Assembly: GCA_024404195.1 (NCBI GenBank)
Contig: JAKSQJ010000001.1
Coordinates: 62,001 to 126,000, forward strand
Reading direction: 5' to 3'
Origin: Clostridia bacterium
Lineage (GTDB): Bacteria > Bacillota > Clostridia > Oscillospirales > Acutalibacteraceae
Length of the DNA stretch: 64,000 nucleotides
In this document: in pieces, positions 1 through 11,026 of the stretch
Position numbering within the stretch: the stretch's first letter is position 1
Layout of the letters: each line of letters opens with the position of its first letter
Notes under the pieces: model-generated
What the model saw: the letters and a program-made list of their open reading frames with translations, nothing else
Databases searched by the model: none
Told to the model about the DNA's origin: nothing
Made by a program: the position numbers and the translations under genes

Positions 1-380
1 GGACTTATATCAAAATAAACAACCGAATTGTTTATCGTCATATTTTCCGGTTTATATAAAAGCCATATCCCGATAAATCCGCCGCCTAATATAAGCGACG
101 AAAGAAGCAAAATCCCCGTTGTTTTGATATAATCCTTAATTGTCTTAAATCCGAAGGTAATAAGGCATAGTATAGCGCAAATTAAAAGCTTAAATAATAA
201 ATCAAGAAAAATAGGTATCGTCGGTAAAAATATGTAAAGCGAAGAAATTCCGCCCGAAACAGCGCCTAAAATAATTCTCCAAAGTTTAATGTCCCTTTTT
301 GCAAGTTTCCCTGTTATTTTAAGCAAAAAATAGTCAATTACGGTGTTAAGAATGATTAAAACATCTATGTATATCACCAT
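1..380 (-). CDS. spoIIGA: SpoIIGA, sigma-E processing peptidase (N-terminal part, cut by window edge)
   Basis: Reading the minus strand from an ATG at 380, preceded by GGTGAGG, gives an open frame of about 126 residues that runs off the left edge. It begins MVIYIDVLIILNTVIDYFLL, continues as a string of hydrophobic helices and ends near YFDIS. This matches the five-helix membrane domain of SpoIIGA, whose C-terminal aspartic protease domain (outside the window) cleaves pro-sigma-E after asymmetric division. The family is about 300 residues, so less than half is seen. It diverges from pth, and its promoter has the long spacer of Spo0A-activated genes (399-432). Assignment rests on membrane-domain pattern and promoter, not on the catalytic motif. 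Confidence 0.75.
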   Translation of the reverse strand, partial: MVIYIDVLIILNTVIDYFLLKITGKLAKRDIKLWRIILGAVSGGISSLYIFLPTIPIFLDLLFKLLICAILCLITFGFKTIKDYIKTTGILLLSSLILGGGFIGIWLLYKPENMTINNSVVYFDIS

Positions 381-398
381 AATCCTCACCCCAAAAAT

Positions 399-432
399 AT
401 TATAACTCTGATTATGAACAAATTTTGTCAAA
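399..432 (-). promoter_or_regulatory. spoIIGA promoter, Spo0A-type long spacer
   Basis: On the minus strand TTGACA (427-432) and TATAAT (399-404) are separated by 22 bases instead of 17. This is the known arrangement of the Bacillus subtilis spoIIG promoter, which sigma-A RNA polymerase uses only with Spo0A~P. A second TTTTTGACA at 440-447 gives two 0A-box-like sites (consensus TTCGACA, one mismatch each). Confidence 0.6.
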
Positions 433-477
433 ACAGGGTGTCAAAAATTATGTTTTTATAAATAATTTTCGTTTTGC

Positions 478-506
478 TTGAAGTAAAAAGTTTAATATGT
501 TATACT
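478..506 (+). promoter_or_regulatory. pth promoter
   Basis: TATACT at 501-506 with a TTG-containing -35 about 17 bases upstream, 30 bases before the pth start. The -10 is clear; the -35 is only approximate. Confidence 0.5.
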
Positions 507-535
507 GTTAGTATTAAGAATTATTGGTGATAGAA

Positions 536-1129
536 ATGCTTTTTAATAAAAATAAAAGTGCTTATGATTTTTTGGTCGTAGGGCTTGGAAATCCGGGACT
601 TCAATATGAGAAAAACCGTCATAATGCAGGATTTATGGGAATTGATAAACTCGCAAAGGATAACGGCGGCGAGTTTAATAAGCATAAATTTGAAGCGCAT
701 TTGGGCGAAATAAGAATAGCAGACAGCCGAATTCTTCTTGCAAAACCTCAAACCTATATGAACAATTCGGGCAGCGCCGTTTCGCAAATAGTAAGTTTTT
801 ATAAAATAGACCCTAAAAATATTATCGTTTTGTTTGACGATATTTCCCTTGATATCGGTAATATCCGAATAAGAAGAAAGGGAAGTGCCGGCGGTCATAA
901 CGGCATTAAGGATATAATTGAATGTTTGGGAAGAGAGGATATTGCCCGAATTAAAATCGGCGTTGATAAGAAACCTCATCCCGATTATGACCTTAAAGAT
1001 TTTGTTCTTTCCAATATTCCTAAAGAAAAATGGGAATCCTTTGAAACGGCTCTTCAAAACACCTCAAAAGCGGTTGAGGAGATAGTTAAAAAAGGCATAG
1101 ATTCGGCAATGAACAAATTTAGTAAGTAG
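536..1129 (+). CDS. pth: Peptidyl-tRNA hydrolase
   Basis: Cytosolic enzyme that releases peptides from peptidyl-tRNAs dropped by ribosomes. The protein (197 aa, usual length about 190) shows the family core: VGLGNPGLQYEKNRHNAGF with the conserved Asn and catalytic His near residue 23, KPQTYMNNSG, and the D-D-x-x-L-D and GSAGGHNG segments. I chose ATG 536 because GGTGAT lies 8 bases upstream; TTG 524 would add four residues without a ribosome site. mfd follows after one base, the same pth-mfd order as in Bacillus. Confidence 0.95.
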   Translation: MLFNKNKSAYDFLVVGLGNPGLQYEKNRHNAGFMGIDKLAKDNGGEFNKHKFEAHLGEIRIADSRILLAKPQTYMNNSGSAVSQIVSFYKIDPKNIIVLFDDISLDIGNIRIRRKGSAGGHNGIKDIIECLGREDIARIKIGVDKKPHPDYDLKDFVLSNIPKEKWESFETALQNTSKAVEEIVKKGIDSAMNKFSK

Positions 1130-1130
1130 T

Positions 1131-4100
1131 ATGGAATTTTTATTTAATATACTAAAGAACGAGCCCGAATATAGGAAAATGCTTTCGGATGTCAAAAAGG
1201 GCGATGTGCCTATTGCGGCTTCGGGGCTTTCTTCTATTCATAAAGCGCTTCTTACCGGCGCTTTGGCTACTGAACTTAAGGAAAAAGTCGTTCTTATAAC
1301 CCATGATGAAGCGTCGGCGCTTAATATGTGCAACGACCTTTTGGGGTTTGGAATAAGGGCGGTTTATTTTCCTTACAGGGACTACAATTTCACAAGAACT
1401 GTCGGTGCTTCAAAGGACTATGAACACCAAAGAACAAATACCCTGTCGGTGATAATCGGCGGGGGTTTTGACGTGGTCACATTATCGGTGGATTCAGCTT
1501 TACAGTTGACCGTTCCGCCCGAAATTTTAACCGAAAATATTATTAAAATCACCTCGTCCGATAGTGTTAATATAAGCGAATTTTCAAGAAAACTAATCGG
1601 TGCGGGATATGTTAAAACGGAGATTACCGACGGTGTCGGACAGTTTTCCGTTCGCGGCGGAATTATTGATGTTTTCCCCGTTAATATGAAAAATCCCGTT
1701 CGTATTGAGCTTTGGGGAGATGATGTTGATAATATCAGCGAGTATGATATATTGACCCAAAGACGAACGGAAAGCATTAAGGAATTTGAAATTTTCCCTG
1801 CCAACGAACTGTCGTTTGATACGCAAAAACTGCTTGAAAACCTCAAAAATCTGCTTATTAAAGGTAAAAAACTTACCGATAATCAAAAGGAAAATATAGA
1901 AAAAGATATAGAAAATCTAAATAACGGTTTTCCGATTCTAACAGATGCTTATATTCCGCTTTTATATGAGAATACCGCCACCGTTTTTGATTATGTTCCC
2001 AATGCTTTGACGGTTGTTTGCGAATCGGGAAATGTTTTGGAACGGCTTAAAAACATTGAACTTTCCCATACGGAAGAGATAAAATCTTTGCTTGACGAGG
2101 GCATTTTATCAAAACAAACCGCTGATATTTATCTTTCCAAGGGTGCTTTTCTTTCAAAAATTCAAAAGGCACTTTTCTTTGAAAGTTTTCCGAAAAACTC
2201 CTATTTTGTTCCGATTAAAGGGATATATAATTACGATTTCAAGCGTGTCGCTCCGTGGAACGGCGATGTAAAATTACTGTTAGAGGATATAGATTATAAT
2301 CTTCATCTTAAAGGTTTGGTTGTGATATTAGCCGGTGAGAAAAAAGCCGCATCGGTTTTATGCGAGGAACTAAACGAAAGAGGCATAAAGGCGACATTTT
2401 CGTCTGACGGCACTGTCGGAAAAAGCGGAGTTTATGTTATGACGGGCGCACTTTCGGCGGGTTTTGAACTTCCTCTTATTAAGTTTATGCTTGTTACTCA
2501 CCGCCATATAGCAGGGGAAACCGTAAAGCGCAAACGAAACTTTAAGGCAGGTAAAACAATCGGCTCTCTTGATGAGCTTAATTGCGGTGATTATGTTGTT
2601 CATGCGAGTTACGGAATAGGTATATTTGACGGTATTCATAAAATCAAAAGTCAGGGTGTAATAAAGGATTATATTAAAATAAACTTTGCCGGGACCGATG
2701 TTCTTTATGTTCCCGTAACCCAGCTTGATATGATTTCAAAGTATATCGGCGCCGCAGAGGAGTCGGGTATAAAGCTTAATAAATTAAGCGGTGAGGCATG
2801 GAGTAATACTAAAAAGCGGGTAAAATCCGCCGTTAAGAATATGGCAAAGCAGTTGACCGCTTTATATGCAAAAAGAATGGCAACAAAGGGTTATGCATTC
2901 AGCGCCGACACTGACCTACAAAATAATTTTGAACGCCGATTTGAATATGAGGAAACCGAGGACCAACTTCGCTGTATCAACGAGATTAAAAGGGATATGG
3001 AGCGCCCCGTTCCTATGGACCGGCTTCTTTGCGGTGATGTCGGCTTCGGTAAAACCGAGGTTGCGCTTCGTGCAGCTTTTAAGTGTATAAGCGAGGGCAA
3101 ACAGTGTGCGCTTCTTGTGCCTACAACCATTCTTGCCATGCAGCATTTTAATACAACGATGAGCCGTGTCGGCAATCTTCCGGTTGAAATAAAGCTCTTA
3201 AACCGTTTTGTGCCAAAAAAAGAACAAACTAAAATTATTAAAGGACTTAAAAGCGGCAGTGTTGATATGGTTATCGGCACTCACCGTCTTATATCAAAGG
3301 ATGTTCAGTTTAAGGATATAGGGCTTGTAATAATTGACGAGGAACAGCGGTTCGGAGTAGCGCAAAAGGAACGGCTTAAAGAACTTTATCCGTTTGTTGA
3401 TATCCTAACGCTTTCCGCAACCCCTATTCCGAGAACACTTAATATGGCTATGTCGGGACTTCGGGATATGTCAAGTATTGACGAGGCACCGGGGGACAGA
3501 TACCCCGTTCAAACCTATGTTTTAGAGCAAAATGACGGTGTGCTTACCGATGCTATATATAATGAGCTTCGCCGCGGCGGTCAGGTTTATTATCTTCATA
3601 ATAGGGTAGATACCATAACAAGATGCGCCGCAAAATTAAAAGAGCGAATTCCCGATGCCAGAATAGGTATTGCCCACGGTCAAATGGGCGAGGACGAGTT
3701 AAGCGAGATTTGGCGGCAGCTTATTGACCACGAAATTGACATTTTGGTTTGCACAACGATTATTGAAACCGGTGTTGATGTTCCGAATTGCAATACCCTT
3801 ATAATTGAAAATGCCGACAGAATGGGACTTTCTCAACTTCATCAGCTTCGCGGCAGGGTGGGGCGTTCTCCGAGAAGAGCGTATGCCTATTTTTGTTACC
3901 GTCAAAACCGAGCAATAAGCGAAACCGCTCAAAAACGGCTTGAAGCAATAAGGGAATTTACTCAATTCGGCTCCGGCTTTAAGATTGCCCTTCGTGACCT
4001 TGAAATAAGGGGCGCCGGAAGCATTTTGGGCGGTGAACAGCACGGTAATATGGAGGCGGTCGGCTATGATATGTATTTGCGCCTTCTAAACGATGCGATA

Positions 4101-4559
4101 AATGAGGAAAACGGTGTCCAAAAGACCTATGAGCCGGAATGCACCGTTGACCTTGATATATCGGCATATATCCCCGAAAGTTATATTGAGTCGCTTCCTG
4201 CACGGCTCGGAATATATAAAAGAATTGCCGATATAAAAGACGAAGAGGATATAAGCGATGTTATAGATGAACTTTGTGACCGCTTCGGTGAGCCGCCAAG
4301 CTCGGTTACGGGGCTTATTGATATTTCCCTTTTGCGACACCGTTCTGCGGCTTCGGGCATTTCAAGGATAATAAATTCTCCGAAAGGACTTATGCTTAAA
4401 ACCGATAAGATAAGGGAAGATGTGGTGGAAAAACTGTCCGCCGCCTTCGGCGAAAACCTTGCAATTTCCGCAACTGGCGAAATTGCCTATGTGATAAAAC
4501 TTCATAAAGGCGCCGTTGTTACCGATACCGTTAAAGGACTATCGGATATTCTTAAATAA
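1131..4559 (+). CDS. mfd: Transcription-repair coupling factor Mfd
   Basis: SF2 DNA translocase that pushes stalled RNA polymerase off DNA and recruits UvrA. At 1142 residues it has family length. Visible are an N-terminal UvrB-like region, the RNA polymerase interaction domain around residues 480-560, Walker A GDVGFGKTE near 634, the DEEQ box (IIDEEQRFGV) near 734, SATPIPRTL after it, a second RecA lobe with RGRVGRS, and a C-terminal UvrA-binding lobe. It starts one base after the pth stop, so translation is probably coupled to pth. Confidence 0.97.
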   Translation: MEFLFNILKNEPEYRKMLSDVKKGDVPIAASGLSSIHKALLTGALATELKEKVVLITHDEASALNMCNDLLGFGIRAVYFPYRDYNFTRTVGASKDYEHQRTNTLSVIIGGGFDVVTLSVDSALQLTVPPEILTENIIKITSSDSVNISEFSRKLIGAGYVKTEITDGVGQFSVRGGIIDVFPVNMKNPVRIELWGDDVDNISEYDILTQRRTESIKEFEIFPANELSFDTQKLLENLKNLLIKGKKLTDNQKENIEKDIENLNNGFPILTDAYIPLLYENTATVFDYVPNALTVVCESGNVLERLKNIELSHTEEIKSLLDEGILSKQTADIYLSKGAFLSKIQKALFFESFPKNSYFVPIKGIYNYDFKRVAPWNGDVKLLLEDIDYNLHLKGLVVILAGEKKAASVLCEELNERGIKATFSSDGTVGKSGVYVMTGALSAGFELPLIKFMLVTHRHIAGETVKRKRNFKAGKTIGSLDELNCGDYVVHASYGIGIFDGIHKIKSQGVIKDYIKINFAGTDVLYVPVTQLDMISKYIGAAEESGIKLNKLSGEAWSNTKKRVKSAVKNMAKQLTALYAKRMATKGYAFSADTDLQNNFERRFEYEETEDQLRCINEIKRDMERPVPMDRLLCGDVGFGKTEVALRAAFKCISEGKQCALLVPTTILAMQHFNTTMSRVGNLPVEIKLLNRFVPKKEQTKIIKGLKSGSVDMVIGTHRLISKDVQFKDIGLVIIDEEQRFGVAQKERLKELYPFVDILTLSATPIPRTLNMAMSGLRDMSSIDEAPGDRYPVQTYVLEQNDGVLTDAIYNELRRGGQVYYLHNRVDTITRCAAKLKERIPDARIGIAHGQMGEDELSEIWRQLIDHEIDILVCTTIIETGVDVPNCNTLIIENADRMGLSQLHQLRGRVGRSPRRAYAYFCYRQNRAISETAQKRLEAIREFTQFGSGFKIALRDLEIRGAGSILGGEQHGNMEAVGYDMYLRLLNDAINEENGVQKTYEPECTVDLDISAYIPESYIESLPARLGIYKRIADIKDEEDISDVIDELCDRFGEPPSSVTGLIDISLLRHRSAASGISRIINSPKGLMLKTDKIREDVVEKLSAAFGENLAISATGEIAYVIKLHKGAVVTDTVKGLSDILK

Positions 4560-4574
4560 AATAAACGAAATTGC

Positions 4575-4603
4575 TGGACAAATGGGAATTTTTGTTGTAT
4601 AAT
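4575..4603 (+). promoter_or_regulatory. Promoter of the foldase-like lipoprotein gene
   Basis: TGGACA (4575-4580), 17 bases, TATAAT (4598-4603), followed 40 bases on by the GGAGGA ribosome site. It gives the lipoprotein gene its own transcript downstream of mfd. Confidence 0.6.
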
Positions 4604-4645
4604 TATCTAAACTATATAGATATTTTGAAATATCGGAGGATTATT

Positions 4646-5791
4646 ATGAATTTACTTAAAAAAATGGCTGCTGTTTCTCTTGTGGCTGCTTTGATGTTAT
4701 CTTTTTGCGGATGCCATAAAAAGAACGAGGTCGCAATGAAGATTGACGGCAAGGACTATAAAACCTCAATGTATATTGCCGCTGTTTATGAGGTTGGCTA
4801 TGCGGCATACGGAACTGCGTATTCGGATGCCCAAAGCAAAAAGGTTGATACCGAAAACGATGATGACTTTTATCTGAAACAAAAGATAGATAAGAAAAAC
4901 TTTGTTGATTATGTTAAAGAAAATGCTTTAGACCAGGTTAAAAGTATCGCCGCATGCGAAGCTTTGATGAAGAAATATAAACTTAAGTTGACCGATGAAG
5001 AGCTTCAGCAGGTAGACCAATTTGTTAATGCTTACTGGTCGGCAAATTGCGAGTTTGACGGCGATAAGAAATATACCGTAGGTAAGTATTATGAAAACAA
5101 CGGTGTTAATAAAGAAACCTACACAAATTATTATAAAGGCACTATTTTAAGCAGTATTTGCTTTAATAAGCTTTACGGTGACGGCGGAAAGAAAGCCATT
5201 TCCAAAGACGAGATAAAAAAGCATTTTGTTGATAATTTTGTTGTTGTAAACATTGCTTCAACCGCAGGTGATTTCAGCGAGAAAACCGATGATGAAAAGG
5301 CAAAAATCAAGTCTCAGTATGAAGGTTATGTAAAGGATATCAACTCCGGCAAAAAAGATTTCAAGGCAGTTTATAACGAAATCCAAGCCGCAAGCGGAAA
5401 TGCATCAACCTCCGAAGGCACTGCCGAGCCGCAAAATGCATATTTCAGTGCCGATGATGATGACAAAACCGATTATGAAAAGTATAATAAGATGACCGTT
5501 GGAAAAGCCGAACTTGTTGAGCTTGATGACGGCGCAGGTTATAATATTGTTTATAAGAAGGATATTAAGGCCGATAAAGACGGTGCAACGAATTATGACA
5601 GTCAAATCCGTCAGACATTAAAGGGCGACGAGTTCCAAAAAGAAATTGATGCCTCTAAGAAAGCTCTTAAAATAACAGAATATAAATCTGCTATTAACGG
5701 TGTAAAGATTAAGAAGATTAACTTTAAGGATGTTTATACCGTAATCGGTTCGTTTTATGCAGCACTACAAAGCTCATATATGAATCAGTAA
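4646..5791 (+). CDS. Lipoprotein, SurA/PrsA-like foldase candidate
   Basis: 381 aa. A signal peptide with hydrophobic core ends at FCGC, a plausible lipobox with Cys as the lipidated residue. The rest is lysine- and aspartate-rich and resembles the SurA N-terminal helical domain (the MKKYKLKLTDEELQQVD segment near residue 110) found in extracytoplasmic peptidyl-prolyl isomerases that follow pth-mfd in many Clostridia. I do not see a clear parvulin catalytic motif, so a chaperone without isomerase activity is equally likely. ATG 4646 is chosen over the upstream in-frame starts because of GGAGGA at 4635-4640. Confidence 0.7.
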   Translation: MNLLKKMAAVSLVAALMLSFCGCHKKNEVAMKIDGKDYKTSMYIAAVYEVGYAAYGTAYSDAQSKKVDTENDDDFYLKQKIDKKNFVDYVKENALDQVKSIAACEALMKKYKLKLTDEELQQVDQFVNAYWSANCEFDGDKKYTVGKYYENNGVNKETYTNYYKGTILSSICFNKLYGDGGKKAISKDEIKKHFVDNFVVVNIASTAGDFSEKTDDEKAKIKSQYEGYVKDINSGKKDFKAVYNEIQAASGNASTSEGTAEPQNAYFSADDDDKTDYEKYNKMTVGKAELVELDDGAGYNIVYKKDIKADKDGATNYDSQIRQTLKGDEFQKEIDASKKALKITEYKSAINGVKIKKINFKDVYTVIGSFYAALQSSYMNQ

Positions 5792-5810
5792 TTTATAGGA
5801 TAACACAAAA

Positions 5811-5836
5811 ACCCCGACATCTGTCGGGGTTTTTTA
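5811..5836. terminator. Bidirectional terminator between the lipoprotein gene and atpC
   Basis: Stem ACCCCGAC / GTCGGGGT with a four-base loop, T-run on both strands. It separates two convergent transcription units. Confidence 0.85.
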
Positions 5837-5840
5837 TTTG

Positions 5841-6254
5841 CTATTTAAAATTTACATTTTTCCGATTTTTATGAGAGCCGATAAGATATTTTGAAAGAGA
5901 AATATTGTTCTTTCTTTGCCAGGCGAGGCGTTGTTCGTATAATTCCTGTTCGTGTTTAAGAATTTCCGCCCGTTTCTTTTTGGCTTCCTCATAGTTTTCG
6001 GGTTTATCGCAATAATCGGCAAATACTATAACCTTGTCGGGGCGAACTTCAAAAAATCCGGAGGTTACAATAGCGGTAACCCATTCGCCCTTTATTTTAT
6101 ATTTGATTTCGTCTTCTGTAAGTGCGGCAACAAGGTTTTGATGTCCCTTTAATATTTCAATATCACCGTTTGTTGTAGGGCATATAGCCGCTTCAACCAT
6201 ACCCTCAAAGAATGGCTTTTCCGGTGTAATGATTTCAAAGTAAAACTCGCTCAA
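5841..6254 (-). CDS. atpC: ATP synthase F1 epsilon subunit
   Basis: Rotor subunit that joins the gamma stalk and can inhibit ATP hydrolysis. About 137 aa with the epsilon beta-sandwich (FEIITPEKPFFEG, then GDIEILKGHQNLVAAL) and a helical C-terminal hairpin that is rich in Lys, Glu and Arg and ends in a basic tail. I prefer the TTG start at 6254 because GAGGTG stands six bases before it; a GTG at 6263 would add three residues but has no good ribosome site. Last gene of the atp operon, just before the shared terminator. Confidence 0.9.
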   Translation of the reverse strand: MSEFYFEIITPEKPFFEGMVEAAICPTTNGDIEILKGHQNLVAALTEDEIKYKIKGEWVTAIVTSGFFEVRPDKVIVFADYCDKPENYEEAKKKRAEILKHEQELYEQRLAWQRKNNISLSKYLIGSHKNRKNVNFK

Positions 6255-6287
6255 TGTTGCCACCTCGTTTCTAAAGAAAATTAAAAA

Positions 6288-8540
<2,253 letters not shown>

Positions 8541-8548
<8 letters not shown>

Positions 8549-10049
8549 GGCAGTTTTCCTTAAATTTATTAAGTGATGCAATAAGCTTTGCTTCGTCGTC
8601 TTTTGTCATATTTCCGTTTTCGTTAATACTGCTTACAATATAAGGATTTTCTGCGGTAACACTTTCAATTAAGGAAACGCAAAAAGCGTTAATATTCTTA
8701 ATATCAACCGTATCAAAAATTTCGTTATTATAAGCAAGTAAAAGTATAACTTCTTCAAAAACAGTTAAAGGAGAAGATTTCTTTTGCTTAAAAAGTTCGG
8801 TTAAAATTTGTCCTTTTTTAAGCATTTTAGCGGTTGAAGCATCAACATCACTTCCGAAACGGGCAAAAACTGCCATTTCTCTGAATTTTGAAAGCTCAAT
8901 TCTAAGCGTTCCCGAAACTCGCTTCATTGCTTTGCTTTGAGCATTTCTGCCGACACGGGAAACCGAAAGACCCGTATTTATGGCAGGTCTTATACCGCTA
9001 TGGAAAAGCTCATCTTCAAGATAAATTTGTCCGTCGGTAATGGAAATAACATTTGTTGGAATATATGCCGAGATATTTCCTGCCATTGTTTCAATAATCG
9101 GAAGAGCGGTAATTGAACCGCCGCCGAATTCTTTTGACATACAGGCGCTTCGTTCAAGCAAACGGCTGTGAAGATAGAAAACATCGCCGGGATATGCTTC
9201 TCTTCCGGGCGGTCTAAGCAGCAAAAGCGACATAGTTCTGTATGCAACGGCATGCTTTGATAAATCGTCATATATTACCAAAACATCCTTGCCCTTTGAC
9301 ATAAACCATTCGGCGATACTTGTTGCGGAAAACGGTGCTAAATATTGCATGGCAGGGGAGTCCGAAGCGGTTGCGGCAACAACGACACTGTAATCCATAG
9401 CGCCTTTTGATTTAAGCGTTTCAATAAGAGCCGAAACATTTGACGCCTTTTGACCGATTGCGCAGTAAACGCAAATTACATTACTGCTTTTTTGATTTAG
9501 AACAGTATCAATCGCAATAGAGGTTTTGCCGGTTTGACGGTCGCCGATTATAAGTTCTCTCTGACCCCTGCCGATAGGAACCATACTGTCAATGGCGAGA
9601 ATACCGGTTTGGAGCGGAGTATCAACGGGGCGCCTTTCAATAATTTTAGGTGCCGGTCTTTCGCAGGGGAGGGTTTCGTAGGTTTCAAGCGGTCTTCCGT
9701 CAAGAGGACGGCCGATAGGGTCAATAACCCTGCCGATAAGGTTGTTTCCGACCGGAACTTCGGCAACGGCACCGGTCCCCAGAGCAGTTGAGCCCTCACT
9801 TACGGTATCGCCGGTATCAAGTATAACCGCACCGATACGGTCTTCCTCTAAGTCAAGCGCCATACCGTAAACATCGTTTTCAAAACGCAATAATTCACCG
9901 TATTTGCAGTCCGACAAATTGGAAATACGGGCGACACCGTCACCCGTTTTTGTTACTTTTCCGTATTTATATTTAACAGTTTTAACATTATGCTCATCAA
10001 TTCTTTTTTTAAGAAAAGCACTGATGCTATCGGGCATATATTCTTGCAT
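8541..10049 (-). CDS. atpA: ATP synthase F1 alpha subunit
   Basis: Non-catalytic nucleotide-binding subunit. 502 aa. P-loop GDRQTGKT near residue 170, DDLSKHAVAYR, the PGREAYPGDVFYLHSRLLER signature, and the alpha/beta signature PAINTGLSVSRVG are seen. Ribosome site GGGAGT. The N-terminal helix, which in other bacteria is gripped by the delta subunit N-domain, is still present (PDSISAFLKKRI) although the delta gene here is very short. Confidence 0.97.
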
Positions 10050-10064
10050 AAAAATACTCCCAAA

Positions 10065-10280
10065 TTATTTTTTTATAGCTTTTTTAATTTCGTAAAGCTT
10101 TGCTTTTACGGAGGTATCATATACCGTTTTGTCAATTTCGGCAACAAAACCTCCGATTAAATCATCTTTTTCTACTTTGGTGAATTTAATATCGTTCCCG
10201 TATTTCTTAATAAACCCATCACAAATGCTTTTATAAAAGCTGTCGGGTGAATTAAGCGGAACGGTGATTATTATATCCAT
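10065..10280 (-). CDS. atpH: ATP synthase delta subunit, miniature (C-terminal domain only)
   Basis: Delta normally (about 180 aa) links the F1 head to the b-subunit stalk. Here the frame codes only 71 residues. The segment LIGGFVAEIDKTVYDTSV is the conserved delta C-terminal motif, so the identity is clear, but the helical N-terminal domain is absent. It cannot lie upstream, because atpF ends three bases before this gene's start region. The start is well set: GAGGTG precedes ATG 10280 and overlaps the atpF stop. No stop-interrupted remnant of the N-domain is seen. Either a genuinely shortened stalk link or a second protein supplies the head contact. Confidence 0.85.
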   Translation of the reverse strand: MDIIITVPLNSPDSFYKSICDGFIKKYGNDIKFTKVEKDDLIGGFVAEIDKTVYDTSVKAKLYEIKKAIKK

Positions 10281-10283
10281 AAA

Positions 10284-10769
10284 TCACACCTCGGCAAAAA
10301 AGTCATCAACGATTTTTTGATTATCCTTATCGTTAATTTCTCTTGATAAAATCTTCTCGGCAATGCTTACTGAAAGCTCGGCAATTTCGTCCTTTGAGGA
10401 TTTAATCATATTTTCCTTTTCGGCGGCGATTTCCGCTTCGGCTTTTTGCCTTATTGCCTTTGCATCTTTTTTGGCTTCGTTAATAATGGAATCGGCACTT
10501 AATCTTGCTTCTTCGTATGCCTTGTTCGCAAGTTCTTCACCCTTTTGGCGACCTTCTTCAATAAGACGGTCTTTTTCCGAAAGGGTTTCATTTGCGGTTT
10601 CCATAAGCTTTTCTGCCTTTTGAGTTTCTTCTGCAATCTTTGCCTTGCGCTTATCCAAAAACTCCTTTACGGGCTTATAGACAATAAGCTTAACAATGAC
10701 GAAAAGAATGATAATATTGATAATATTAAGCAGTAAATTAAAACCGATTTCCTTTAAATCAAAACTCAT
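10284..10769 (-). CDS. atpF: ATP synthase Fo b subunit
   Basis: Peripheral stalk. 161 aa: one N-terminal membrane helix (LLLNIINIIILFVIVKLIVY), then a long charged coiled coil rich in Ala, Lys and Glu, ending in the ISVAEKIL-type delta-binding helix (SIAEKILSREI). Normal length, no fusion to delta. Confidence 0.95.
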   Translation of the reverse strand: MSFDLKEIGFNLLLNIINIIILFVIVKLIVYKPVKEFLDKRKAKIAEETQKAEKLMETANETLSEKDRLIEEGRQKGEELANKAYEEARLSADSIINEAKKDAKAIRQKAEAEIAAEKENMIKSSKDEIAELSVSIAEKILSREINDKDNQKIVDDFFAEV

Positions 10770-10783
10770 TTATGCTACCTTCT

Positions 10784-10993
10784 TTACTTAACGGCTAATA
10801 CAAGGGCAACAACGAAAGCATAAATAGCGGTTGATTCTGCCAAAGCGCAACCTAAAAGCAAAATAGAGTTGATTTTACCCGATGCCTCAGGTTGACGGGC
10901 AACCGATTCAACGGCCTTTGCCGTTGCCATACACATACCAAATCCTGCACCTAAAGCGGTAAGCATTGCAAGTCCTGCACCAATAGCACTCAT
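10784..10993 (-). CDS. atpE: ATP synthase Fo c subunit
   Basis: Ring-forming proteolipid, 69 aa, two membrane helices joined by the polar loop ARQPEASGK. The ion-binding glutamate is Glu53, followed by Ser54, Thr55 and Tyr58 (AESTAIY). Those four residues are part of the known sodium-binding signature of Ilyobacter and Clostridium c rings, but the helix-1 glutamine of that signature is Met20 here and the Val is Leu51. Ion specificity is therefore uncertain. Good ribosome site AAAGGAG. Confidence 0.95.
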   Translation of the reverse strand: MSAIGAGLAMLTALGAGFGMCMATAKAVESVARQPEASGKINSILLLGCALAESTAIYAFVVALVLAVK

Positions 10994-11026
10994 AATAAAA
11001 ATCTCCTTAAAAATAAAATTTATAAA

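Noticed and set aside
521..1057. 178-codon minus-strand frame
   Set aside because: Opposite pth; no promoter or ribosome site.
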